NCBI RefSeq assembly: GCF_036370855.1 | Contig: NC_088105.1 | Coordinates: 14,017,619-14,081,618 of the forward strand | Origin: Dromaius novaehollandiae | Taxonomy: Eukaryota; Chordata; Aves; Casuariiformes; Dromaiidae | Direction of reading: 5' to 3' | Length of the DNA: 64,000 nt | In this document: positions 21,001 through 54,230 of the stretch, one piece after another | Position numbering within the stretch: the stretch's first letter is position 1 | Layout: every line of letters starts with the position of its first letter | Position numbers and translations under genes: made by a program | The notes under the pieces: model-generated | Databases searched by the model: none | What the model was told of the DNA's origin: nothing | Seen by the model: only the letters and a program-made list of their open reading frames with translations

Positions 21001-24000
21001 AGGACTGCAGGGACTCTGAGACTACTGCAAGTCCCAGACAGAAACACAGGCAGCGCTGGCACAGGGCACACACCCACAGTGTGCAGGAAGCCCCAGGCAG
21101 CCTGAGAAATTCTCTGCCACGAATGTCTGCTTCAGACAGGGAACTGCCAGGGCCTGGGGTCTGGCACTGCTTGGTGAACTGGGATAGTCAGCAAGCCATT
21201 CATTTCAGCAGAATTTGATTATACAGTGGAACTTGTATGAAGTCTTGCTTTTTTCATGCTACAGTGATCTGACACGAGTTCTGTACTTCGTCCCTCTGCT
21301 GCCCACCAAGATACAAGTTCTCCAAAACCCAGCCTTTAAGCTGTTCTCATAAGCCTCTTACCAAGCAGAATAGACTTGCCTAGGCCCCAGGAAGCCTGGA
21401 GTATCATCACAGCCAGCTAACTCATATGGCACAGTACCACTTTGCTGGCCTACTCTGGTTTTAAAAATGTTCTTTTAAAATGTCTTCTATTCTGGCTTGG
21501 ACAGACCTTCTCTGTCTGTCCAGAGGAGATGAAACAGATTAGATGTAGTTTTGCATCCTGCAGGCCACAGGTCTAACAACCTCAAAAAGACCAGGTTTCC
21601 AGGACACGTGTATATTTGCCCAAGTCTCATTTGACTCACAGGCAATAAACACAAGTGTCAGTGCTGAGGTCAGTAGGGAAACCTCTTAAATTGCTGTCCA
21701 ACTCAGATTTGCATCATGAGTTTTTCTGCCTAGTCACGTTGCATGATGAGATGGATTTCCTCCTTCAACAGATGAAGCTAGGAGAGGGCATTCCTAACGC
21801 TGGGCACCTGCAGCAAAGCCGCATAGTCCCAACTAGGCACAGGAGCTAATGTACAAGGGTCCATCAGTGCTTGCTGCGGCCCCTTGCCCAGCTGCATGGC
21901 CTCTTGCCATCTAACCATGTTCTGTCCCCAGGCGAGAGGCATCTGTTGAGTCCACCTCTCACCTCAACACTCCCAGGCAGCTCTTGGCAGCCGCAGAGGC
22001 GTTGCCTCCACAAGCCTCTAGTTGCCATCAGCAGCAGATGGTGAGCTGTAGAGCCTGAGGACAGGACAGCAAAGCCCACAGCCGTGTTTCTGGCATGACC
22101 AGACTGTTTGACAGGATGCTGCAAGATCAAGCACGGGGATGCTAATAATGGGATCTGCTTCCAGCAATTTTGGTCTCTCTCTCAACAGGATGTGATGCTG
22201 GGAAGTGCTACAGCATGGACCAGGAGTGTGCAGGGATTGACAACAGCCTCTAGCTCAAGTTGCTCACCTCTGGACCAGACAAGGGAGGCAGCATCCCACT
22301 AGGAATGCTAGGAACTTCTGTCATTGAGGCCCGAAGTTGGAGACTGTGCTGGTGCGTGTCCTTCCCACCCCCTGCTATTCAGTTCAGACAGGTGAGTTAT
22401 CTCTGTAGAAGTGTTGTGTGAGTGTGTGTGCATGTGGGTGTTTTTTAATTCAAGCAGCTTGTGATTGCCAGGCCAAGGGCTGTGCAGCAGTCAGCTAGGG
22501 ATGGAAATGTGCACAGATCTCACCTGTGGGAAGCAGGCTAGGGCTAGTACTCTGGCCCTGATATGAAACATTTTCATTGCAACAGATTTGAAATACTGAA
22601 AAACCCAAGCACTCAGTTTTCATCAGTATGCGTCCTGTGTTTGTTCAGGAAGGGCCTGGCACTGTATTTTAAAGTTTAAGGACAGGCTTTGTGTGCTGCA
22701 TCATCAATGTAGAGATATCATCCCCCTTTCAAGAGATCTGTATCTGAGATGAGGCTTACCTCAGTGCAACCTAACCTGGGAGCTGTGTGTGTGCAAGGCA
22801 GCTTTCCAGAGGGGGCTGCCCTGGGGTGTGCATGTGCTTTTCTGAGACAGCAGGGCATTCCTGCCTTGCATCTGGCACCAAGATCTCCATTGCCTTATCA
22901 GCAGCAGCACAAAGGAAGCTGGGTTAAACAGATCCCTCTGCTCCAGCGGCATTCCCAAGCGAGGTGATGCAGGTCTGGCAGGCTGTGTGGGAGGCTGTCC
23001 ATGCCACAGGGTGGTGCTGTGCTCTTGCTGTGCAAGCTTCGAAGAGCCATTGGGGAAAAAGTCCAGAAACCTGGAGAGCTGAGAGGCTGCTCAGCCCAGT
23101 GCAAGGCCTTCCCTCAGCCTGGGTGTAGTGACCCGGTCTGGGGATCACTCACCCATTGATGCAAATGGTCAGTGAACTTCCTCCAGGAGCAAATGGTACC
23201 CAGCCAAGAGCAGCGCGTGACTGCTCCCACACTGAGAACGATGGCAGTTGTCCTAAAAGAACACTGTGTGCAGATAATTACACCGGCTCTCCTACTCCTG
23301 GCCAGCCCAAGCTACTGATCTTGCTAACTCAGCACCACCTAAAGTCAAAATGAATGACTCCCTACATCTAGCATCAGCCTTAGCCCAAATTTTATGCTTC
23401 CTGCCTGACTATCATGTCCTTGACTTGATTTGAGCCATAACCTCACGGTCTCTGTGCTGCTAATGCCTCTGATGAGGTGCTGCCTCTTGGGACCTCACAG
23501 GAGCCCAGGGTGACGCAGGGAGGTGGCAGGTCCAGGGCATGCCTTTGGGGGGGGGACACCTTTGATGCTCCCAAAGCTCCAAGCACAGAGATGCTTCACA
23601 GCCTGTCATGGGGCTGTTAGATTCCTGTTGTCCCAGATCTGGTGATGTTTTCACTTGTGTTATTTGAAGAACGCTGTTTACCTGCTTCTTTGGACCAGTT
23701 GTATGGAACAGGGCCAGGTATGGAGAAACCAAGGCCTCCTGCTCAGGCTGTGGTCTGGACCAGGCCCCCTACAGCAGCAAGACAGAAAAGCCAGAGCTGC
23801 CTTTTCTCACACCACTGTCCTTCTCTGGCTGTGGGTTTGTCTTGTTTTTGTCTTGAGGGAGGAATGTTCAGACTTCAGAGATGACCACAGTGAACCCAAA
23901 TTGCCTGTCACTGTCTCCTCTTGCCCCCAAAGGACAGGCTTAAACTTGTCTTTAACCCAAACTAAATACCACCAGAAAGATTCTTCTTCATCTTATAAAG

Positions 24001-26749
24001 AAAAGAAAGGAGACAAGATATTAATATATGAAATCCCTCTTTTCATTTTAAAATGCTATGGGTGATTCATTTTCCTTCCTTCCCCAGCCTTCTGAAGTGA
24101 CCTTTAGGAAAAAATTTAAAAAATTATAGGGGCTGTTTGTCATGGGACCTAGCAGGCTTCTCTTGGCTGCTCTCAGCTGCTAGCCGTGAGGGGGACAAGA
24201 CCGCGTGGAGGCTTGGTGCCCTGCGTCCAAAGGGGAGAGCGGTCTTGCCTGCACCTGCGCAGCCCTGGCGCTGTCAGCTGCTCGTAAGCAAGAGCTAGGT
24301 TTGAGCTGCCCCCAGGGACCACGCACCTCAGCCACAGCTCTGGGTAGTGCTACCCTGGCTCTTAGCATGAGACCCAGGTTGTGCCATCCCTCCTGCCCTC
24401 CGCTTGTGTCAGGATTTGGTTCTGTTCCCTCTTTGAGCCTTACAGCTTGGTTCCCTTCTCCTCCTGAGCCTCTCCTGACTGCCTCCCGGCTGCCTGGAGA
24501 TGAAGAGCAAGTGTTGGAAACAGAAATGGGGGAGCTGGTGCCTGATGGACATTTTGTCCTCGAGAGAGACCTGCACTGCCACCCCACAGCAGAGGCTGGT
24601 GTGAGGCTGAGAGGACCAGGTGGAGGGGTCCCTCAGCAGGTCAGAGGGAGGGGAGCTTTTAGAAACCAGAGGTGGCTTTCCCTCCCTGGCTCTCTCCAGT
24701 TGCCCTTAGGCTGTCCGCCCTCCCTGTGCCAGCAGGACAAGGCTGCTTCTCTTTGTGCTGCTAAGCCTTGCTGCAGGCACCCCTGCTACACAGAGACCGC
24801 AGTTCCCAGCAGGAGCAGAGCGGAGGGGGGAATGGCGCCATCCCCACGCAGAGCCCTGCGGTCCTGGCCCTGGAGTCAGCAACTTTTGCTGTCACCCATG
24901 CCACAGCCACTTCCTTTCTCACACAGGCTGTTTGGTTTTTGTCTGGCAGCTCCACTGCTGCAGTCTTTCCTCTGGAGAGCGTGGTGGGACACGAGCTTCA
25001 CTCCCACCCCCATGCTGCCATCAGCTGCCTCTGTTACGTTCTAGTGCTGCTGCTGGGCTTGCTCAGAGAGCCAGACTCCTTTCAGGTAACTCATGACTGC
25101 CAAGCTGCTCTCCCAGCTCTACTCCCTGGTGCAGCTCAGCTCTGCCACCTGTGCTGGAAGCCCCCGGGTCTGGGAAGCAACTGTGCCTGTTCCTGGCTCT
25201 TGGGATGTCCTGGGAGGAGTATAGTGCACCGGGGGACTGCTGATCCCTCCAGTGCTGCCTCATTTGCACTGCAGCTTTCTCAGGGCCTGCCTGCTACTTG
25301 CCGCCCCAGAACAGCGCTGACCACCTCGGTCCCTTCATACTGCAAGTGTGTGTGCTCAGTCACCCCTAAGCACCCAACAGTCACAAGCCAATGTGTCCCC
25401 TGGGGTCCTTCCCACCCAGCTGGCTTTAGAAAATGGAGAGACTTAAAAAATATAAAGGGGGGGGCTCCTTTTTTCTCTCCTGCTCTCAGAGCCATTAGAA
25501 ATTGTGTTTGTAAGCTGTCCTTGGAGGTGGTAAGGCTTGGAAAATACCTTTTTCTTTTTAAATTCTTCTGTGGTCACTTGATTCCAGGAGGTAGAGCTTT
25601 AAAAAGAGCACAAAAAAAGTAAAGATGCTCTGTAAGACCTAAATGCTGCTTGAAATTGGTCCAGCTTTGTGTGTGATACCCAGAAGCTGTCAGCCCTGAT
25701 GGGAAACCATTTGTTTTGCAAAGCTGCCTAGTCTGCTTCCCCCCTGCCTCGAACTTTTCCCTCTTTTGAGTCCCGGCTAGTCCTGCGCTGCCTCGGTAGT
25801 TGGGCTCAGGTCTTTTATTTTGAAAGCCTCTCTTTTTAGTGCTTCCTTTAGAACATGCTCCCCCAAGTAAGTACTGCCTGTGTGACTTTAAAATAATAGT
25901 CAGCCAGTCCTGTTTCAGTGGCTCTCGTCTTCCTTTCCTGGCACTAAGACAGACGCTAGCCAGCTGCTACGCTGGGCCTGTGTTTCCCACTCCTCCCGTG
26001 CTGCTCATCGCTCCCCCAACAGCCATGGCTGAATCTCCTACGCACGTTATTTTGCAACTGTGTTGGCAGCTGGCTGTGAGATAGGAGTTGCTTAAGCCTC
26101 TCCGGTTCAAAGGATGGTAGGAGCCCCTACGGAGAAGGGTTTGGCTCCACCGTGTGCAATGGCCTCCAGGCAGCTGCAGGCCGGGGTTAAGCCCCCTCGG
26201 CCCCCTGCGGTTTGCCTTCGGTGGCTCATCCTCGGTCTGGCAGCCCCAGTCCTTCCTGGCTGTTAGTTTCCCAAAACCACAGTATGGCCAAAAACGCCGC
26301 AAGGCCGGTGTGCACAGGAGGACCCCGAATGACTGCGGAGCCTGGAAATGAGGTATGCATGCTGCGTGCTGACCCGGAGCGCAGATAAAGCACAGTCGAA
26401 ACGTACGGGGTGTTTTGGGGACACGTGTGTGACCTGCTGGCTGTGCTTCGCTCGTTTACAGCTGTGCCCCTGGGAGGGCTGAGCCCGGCCTGTGGTGTCA
26501 CCTGCGGCTGCTCCGGCTGCCCCACGGCCAGCGCTTGCAGCAGCTCACGGGGCAGCTCGGGATCTGTCGGCCGCCTGCGGCGCAGCCATCGCGCCCGTCC
26601 GAGCAGCGGCGGCATCGAGGACGCGCGGCCGGCGGGGGACGCGCGACCTCCGCAGGTACCGGGCGGCGGCGGCGGCCGCAGCGGCGCGGCGCGGGCAGCC
26701 CCGAGCGCCGCCTCCTGGCCCGGCGCCGCCGAGCCGCCCGCGAGGCGGG

Positions 26750-26870
26750 GCCCGGCCCGGCCCGGCCCGCCCGGTCCCAGCGAGGGGAGGCGGCGCCCGG
26801 CCCGGCCCCGCCCGGCCCCTCCCGCCCGCCCGCCGCGCCGCGCCGCGCCGCTCCGCACCTGGGCGAGCAG
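26750..26870. repeat. GC-only simple repeat (CCCGG/CGCCG) upstream of OLFML2B ATG
   Basis: Runs such as ggcccggcccggcccg and cgccgcgccgcgccgc lie 50-160 bases before the start codon, in the probable 5' UTR or core promoter. They could form stable RNA or G-quadruplex structure on one strand. Confidence 0.7.
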
Positions 26871-26914
26871 CGGCGGCTACGCGCCGGCCCCGTCCCCGTC
26901 CCCGCCGCCCGCTC

Positions 26915-49706
<22,792 letters not shown>

Positions 49707-49749
49707 GACCCCAGTGACAGTAGGATGCTGTGAGGGGCCACCAGCACCT

Positions 49750-49781
49750 TTTATTATTATTGTTATTATTATTATTATTTT
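49750..49781. repeat. (TTA)n microsatellite in OLFML2B 3' UTR
   Basis: ttttattattattgttatta and onward, one interruption (ttg) in about ten units. Confidence 0.9.
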
Positions 49782-50078
49782 GTACAAATCAAAGAGTAAA
49801 TGATGGGTTTTGTTCATTTTGTTTTTTTTTAAAGGTGGGTCGTAGATCGACCCCCAGGCCAGATTCGCTCCCTTTGTCTTTGGTGTAACCTTGCTTCTGT
49901 TTTGACGGGGAGCCCGTGGGCGCCTGAGGGCAGCGCGGAGGTGCCGGTCTGCAGCGGGGCCGCTCCTGCAGGAGGGGAGAGCCTAGCTCTCCTGCGCATG
50001 GCCAGCATGAAGGCCGCAGCGGAGGATGGGATCCAGGCACAGTTCTGCCCATGGGCTTTTTATATGAAAATAACTGCC

Positions 50079-50084
50079 AATAAA
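50079..50084 (+). terminator. OLFML2B: proximal poly(A) signal, OLFML2B
   Basis: AATAAA in ctgccaataaactaag, 373 bases after the stop. The downstream ggcctttctgcttcac is only moderately T-rich. Confidence 0.5.
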
Positions 50085-50825
50085 CTAAGAATCTGGTGCA
50101 AAGCTGGCCTTTCTGCTTCACACAACAGGTCCCAGTGGGATACTGGTGTGGGCCTGTCCTTGTGGAGGGTGTGCGTGTCGTAGTGGAAGTGTCCTTTCTC
50201 TTGGAGCATCTCCCCAGGTGCCCCGAGCTGCTGCTGTACGGTGCAGGGCGAGCACAGCTCGGCCACCCGTGGTGCTGGCGCTGACGCCTGGGACCCTCTG
50301 CCCTCGCTTAGCCCTGCTGCTCCCTCCTGCTCCCGGTGCTGCTCCCCAGCCGGCGCCCCCAGAGCCCAGCTCCTGTCCGAGCTCCCTCCAGCTGGGAAGG
50401 CCTGGGGGCCGGAGCTGGCTGGGCTGGGGGCTGTGTCGGCAGCCAGGGGGCCGGCAGCGGGCACTGTAAATACGTGTAGATGATTTTTGTGTTTGTTTCG
50501 TATCCCACGATAGTCCCCTTGGGTGCTGCCGGGCGAAGGCCCCGCTCTGCCTTGCGGTGAGCTGCCCGGGCGCTGAGCCCCGCTGCCCTTCACCAGCCGT
50601 GGGGACCACCCGCCCAGGCGGCAGCACCCAGCAGGGCCCCCAGGCGGCCTGGGTGCCTGCTCCGCGGCCCGCTGCCTGCGCCGTCTCCTGCAGAGCACCC
50701 CCGGCCACCCCTGCTCCCCGACCACCTCCTTCCCCGCTCCCCTCGGCCCTTTTGGCCGCCCACCGCAGAGGCACAGCCGCTGCCCCTCCTAGCCTGGCAG
50801 CATCTTGTATTTACCTGCTGTTTAT

Positions 50826-50831
50826 AATAAA
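50826..50831 (+). terminator. OLFML2B: distal poly(A) signal, OLFML2B
   Basis: AATAAA in tttataataaaagagc, followed by a strong G/T-rich element (ctgtgtggggctttctttgg) 20-40 bases downstream, the classical layout of a cleavage site. Confidence 0.75.
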
Positions 50832-51449
50832 AGAGCAAGTACCGTTGCAGCTGTGTGGGGCTTTCTTTGGGTCTGGTTTGCTCTCCAGGTCACAGGCGTG
50901 AAACGACGAGGAAGGCAAGAGGCAGGTGCTGGCCCTGCCCCAGGGAGGGCGCGCTGCGTGACAGTGGTGGCTGGGCCTGAAGAGCGCGGGTGACCGCGTG
51001 GGCACAGGTAGCACCAGGACGGGGAGGAAGGGCGCGGGGCATCATGGCGGGGCCAGACCATGGGCTGGAGCCCTGCAGCCAGCCGTGAGACGGGGAAATG
51101 CTGGATAAGTGCAAGGTACGGCAAACGCGTGTGTTACCTGTATGTCCATCTTGGGGCAACCTGCCTCTGCCATGGAGAAAAACCATCGCTGTACCCCTAA
51201 AGGCATCTGTTCTCCTCCCTCTGACCACTTTGCCTTTTTGGAAATACAAATCCAAGCGCATGTGTACGAGGTGCTGGCTGCTGGCACGGTGCCTGGTGGT
51301 GCTGCAGTGCCAGGCTGTGCCCGCTCCCAGCACTGCTTTGTGCGGGGGGGTGGGTTGGCTTTGGGGCGCTTGGGGCTGCCACCTTGCAGATTGAGTTGAA
51401 TCAAGCTGCATGGGCTGGAAGGCACCATTAGGTCAAGCAAGCACACTTA

Positions 51450-51470
51450 TTTTTTTTGGGGGGGGGGGGG
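51450..51470. repeat. T8-G13 homopolymer junction
   Basis: Eight T followed by thirteen G between the OLFML2B and ATF6 3' ends. Length may be unreliable in the assembly. Confidence 0.85.
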
Positions 51471-51733
51471 TGAGTTAGCCCCTGGGCTTGGTGCAGCACT
51501 GCGACACCAGCCCAAGAGCCTCCAGAGCCCCTGGGCTGGCAGCCCCGGGCTCCAAGGGCAGCGGCAGGGCTGTGCCCACGTGCGGGGTGTCCCAAGGGCA
51601 GCCAAGAGCAGCCCAAGACCCCTACGAGACTGCGGGTCTGTCAGCTGCAGGGACTGAGTCTGCCTTTTAGTCTCTCACTGAAGCAAAAACACTATTACCA
51701 AGCAAAATAACACTAACAAAAAAAGAGAACCAT

Positions 51734-51739
51734 TTTATT
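51734..51739 (-). terminator. ATF6: poly(A) signal, ATF6
   Basis: The complement reads CAATAAAATGG. Downstream on the - strand is a T/G-rich stretch (TTCTCTTTTTTTGTTAGTG), a good downstream element. It faces the OLFML2B distal signal at a distance of about 0.9 kb. Confidence 0.7.
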
Positions 51740-51779
51740 GCCTTCAGTGCTAAGGACGCAGGTAGCAGGACAGGGCCCG

Positions 51780-52270
51780 AAGGTGCCTTCTGCCTTCGGG
51801 TGACAGGATGAGGCCCCGGGGCTGCCAGCAGCACCCCCAGTGCCCCTGGCACCGCTCTGCGCCCACCCCAAGGCCAGGCTCCTCCGCCACCGGCCCTTTC
51901 CAAGGTGCCGTGGCCATGCCGGCCTCGCCGGGGCCAAGCCGCAGCTCTGTGCCCCCGGTGCTCACCCGGGAGCTCGGCTGCTGCTGGCGGGTCCCCCCCG
52001 GCCACCGCAGTGCCCCGGGTGCTTCCCGGGTGAGGAGCGGGGCTGCGCGGCCGCCCCCGCCCGGGGCCGGGGAGCTGCGTGCCTCTCGCTGGGGCACGGC
52101 CGGGGTTTTTATTTTTGACTATTGTGTGAGCTGGCCCACAGTCAGGTGGGGCCGGGGCCAGGAAAATTGAACTGGTGCGAGGAGCGCAGCCAAAACCCGG
52201 CGGAGCCCGGCGGCTTCCCAGCCCTTCCAGCACCGAGGGGACGGGGGCCTGCGCGGCTCGCGCTGACTAC
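51780..52270. promoter_or_regulatory. CpG-rich island within the ATF6 3' UTR
   Basis: Dense CpGs (ggccgcccccgcccggggcc and neighbours) lie between two convergent gene ends, where no promoter is expected. It could be an orphan CpG island or the start of a non-coding RNA. Open frames through it look like GC shadows. Confidence 0.35.
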
Positions 52271-52342
52271 GTGGCAAAGGGCAAAACTTTTCCGAAGTGT
52301 TGCAAGGCACATACTGTACAGGGGTGTATTTTGCCTCGCGAT

Positions 52343-52359
52343 CCCCCCCCCCCCCCCCC
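52343..52359. repeat. C17 homopolymer
   Basis: Seventeen consecutive C inside the probable ATF6 3' UTR. The transcript would carry G17, which could fold as a G-quadruplex. Confidence 0.9.
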
Positions 52360-53477
52360 AAGCTGTTTGCGTTTCTGCAGGATCGCCTTTTATTTCCTAA
52401 CAGCTATACACACAGATAATAGTAATAAAAAAACACCAGTCAGTAAGTGGTTCAGACGATGAGGGAAAGCCAATTATCTGGCAAACTGAAGCTCATCATC
52501 TTCTGTGCTAACTGTTGGGAGGGGAATGTAACATGCTGAAGTCATTACGACCAGACGATGCTCTGCTGCCTGCTCACCCCAGCCGAGAGCCACGTGCTTC
52601 CCTGTGCGCGCCACGGGAACCCCCGGCCCCGCTCTGGCCTGGAGCGTGGCCGAGGAAAATTGGGAACAGTCAATGCAGCTTTGCAGCAGGCTTTTGTGAG
52701 AGCGGTATGTGACTTCGGCAGGAGCCGCCCGTAGGAGCGCAGTGCTGGGGGCGAACGGCCGGCTCCCCAGCAGGGCGACGGGAACGTGTCAGTGCTGGCG
52801 AGTCAGAGACGAGGGTGTGCAAATGTGGCCCCGCGGCGGGGCCGCTCGCCCGAGGGGCCGGAGCGCGGGAGGGAGGGCTGTGCCGGTGTCCCACCTAACC
52901 AAGCACCCCTGCTGAGGGCAGCACGGGGAGGGCCTGCCTGGCCTCCCTGCCCCGCTGCGCAGGGCTGTGCCGCAGCAGGCAGAACAGCTCAGAAGGCTGT
53001 TAGCAGTGAAGAGAATTAAATAGCTTTTAAAAAAATAAAATAACAACAGCAGTAAAATCTTCAGAAATAGATGTGCTGCATTAAACCATCACCCTTGGGC
53101 CAAGCCCCAAGCTTTAGGCAGCGGTGCGGGCTCGGGAAGACAGCAGCAGGACCCCAGCACTTGGCACCAGACCTGGAAGATGGTTTAATGTGGAGGGAAA
53201 AACCTCAGCTTGGGCAGTGCATGAGTGGGAAGAGCGGCCTGTGCGCCCCTGCCCTGCTCCCGGGCACCAGGGCCGCTGCAGTGCGCGGGGGCCCCAGGCC
53301 AGCCCTGGCGAGGAGGTGACACAAACCTCCAGCTGCAGCTGGGCTGGGTGGGGATCCGGCTGTTTGGTGGGACCGGGTGCAGGAACGCGCTCAGCAGTGC
53401 CAGGAGCCCCACAGCACCAGCGGCCCCAGGGACCAGCCCCTTGCGGGGGGTGCGGGTGGTGCAGGAGGCACCGGCAG

Positions 53478-53686
53478 CTACTGCAGGGACTTGACGATAG
53501 CCCTGAGGGCATGGGGCGTCTCCGGGACCGAGGGGGACGAACTGTAGAAGGTGTCGGTGTGATTTCGGCGCTGTTCTCGGAGGTATGGAGGGATGGACGA
53601 GCTCTTGATGTGGAGAATCCTGGTGTCCATCACTTCGCAGTCGATCTGCATCATCACCTCGTAGTCCTGCCCGTTGATCACGTTCT
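53478..53686 (-). CDS. ATF6: ATF6, terminal coding exon (lumenal C-terminal tail)
   Basis: On the - strand, after a ttttccttttgcag acceptor (complement at 53687-53700), an open frame of 68 complete codons ends in TAG. It starts [16 protein letters not shown], has [25 protein letters not shown] and ends RAIVKSLQ. This is the C-terminus of ATF6, the ER-membrane bZIP factor released by site-1/site-2 proteases in the unfolded protein response. The tail lies in the ER lumen and helps stress sensing, and NHT is a potential N-glycan at the position of a known ATF6 site. The exon begins in phase 1: its first two bases finish a Glu codon. It converges with OLFML2B, as in mammals. The preceding exon was not found in the remaining 10.3 kb. 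Confidence 0.93.
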
Positions 53687-53959
53687 CTGCAAAAGGAAAA
53701 GGAAGTGTGACCCCGCAGGCCAGTGCCCTGCTGGTGCCTTGACCCAACTGCACCAAAGAGCAAGGTTTGGGACACTTTGTGGCTGGGGTGGCGTGGGAGC
53801 CCGAGCCAAAGCAGCAAGAGCAGGGGCACTCCCCTCCTTTTTTTTTTTGCGGTGCCACACATGGAGCCATTTGCAGCCCCAGCCTGCTAATGAGACTCAA
53901 AGGGCCCAGGCCACAGTCCACACGTGCAGTCACACTTGGAAATTAATGTCTTAGCTTTT

Positions 53960-54230
53960 CACTTCTTTATTTGCACACTCATGAAGTTTGCATTGCATAC
54001 AGTTTACTTCCAAACGGTTGTTCAAGAGCTGCTAAAATACAGGGGTGATTAAAGGTAGGGCTTATTTAAGAAAGCTGATCTTTTTCCCCACTCTTTTTTA
54101 TTGGTTTAAGGATTCTGTAATCCTCTTGCTACCGAGGATCTAGAGGAATTTTTTCACCAATTATAGAAAAAAAAAGGTTAAAAAATGTGATCCTTCTGAA
54201 GAATTAACTGTGCCTCATTATGATGCTCAC
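53960..54230. other. AT-rich block next to the ATF6 last exon
   Basis: About 270 bases of AT-rich sequence (cttctttatttgcacactca, ttttttattggtttaaggat) in a GC-rich setting. This is a composition break and candidate conserved non-coding element; no gene is seen. Confidence 0.3.

Larger units (their letters stand above)
15766..26480. other. intergenic region between HSD17B7 and OLFML2B; no gene supported
   Basis: I read all substantial open frames here and recognise none. They lack family motifs, splice context and consistent composition. The left part (to about 17.4 kb) is T/A-rich. The middle and right parts are GC-moderate with few CpGs. A perfect 41-bp tandem duplication (17975-18056) and an AT-rich island with an octamer motif (16905-16985) are the only structures that stand out. 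In human, NOS1AP lies beside OLFML2B on this side, but no NOS1AP-like coding segment is visible. Confidence 0.6.
49707..50850 (+). other. OLFML2B: OLFML2B 3' UTR
   Basis: From the stop to about 20 bases after the distal AATAAA at 50826. It begins with a TTA microsatellite (about 49750-49780), contains a proximal AATAAA at 50079-50084 and becomes GC-rich from 50.2 kb. Both short and long UTR forms are possible. Confidence 0.65.
51715..53477 (-). other. ATF6: ATF6 3' UTR (about 1.75 kb)
   Basis: Extends on the - strand from the TAG at 53478-53480 to the poly(A) signal whose complement is at 51734-51739. It contains two CpG-rich blocks (about 51780-52270 and 52560-52880), unusual for a 3' UTR, and a C17 run at 52343-52359 (G17 on the transcript). 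An internal AATAAA (complement at 52389-52394) could give a shorter form. Confidence 0.55.

Noticed and set aside
24205-25622. Two overlapping + strand open frames of about 280 codons in the HSD17B7-OLFML2B interval
   Set aside because: Ser/Leu/Pro-rich low-information sequence with no motif, no family resemblance, no CpG promoter and no poly(A) signal; typical chance frames in GC-rich DNA.
15766-26480. Possible NOS1AP or other missing gene in the interval
   Set aside because: I looked for PTB-domain wording of NOS1AP on both strands and found none.
53124-53954. 276-codon + strand frame over the ATF6 terminal exon
   Set aside because: It lies antisense to a conserved ATF6 exon, and its composition follows the complementary strand.
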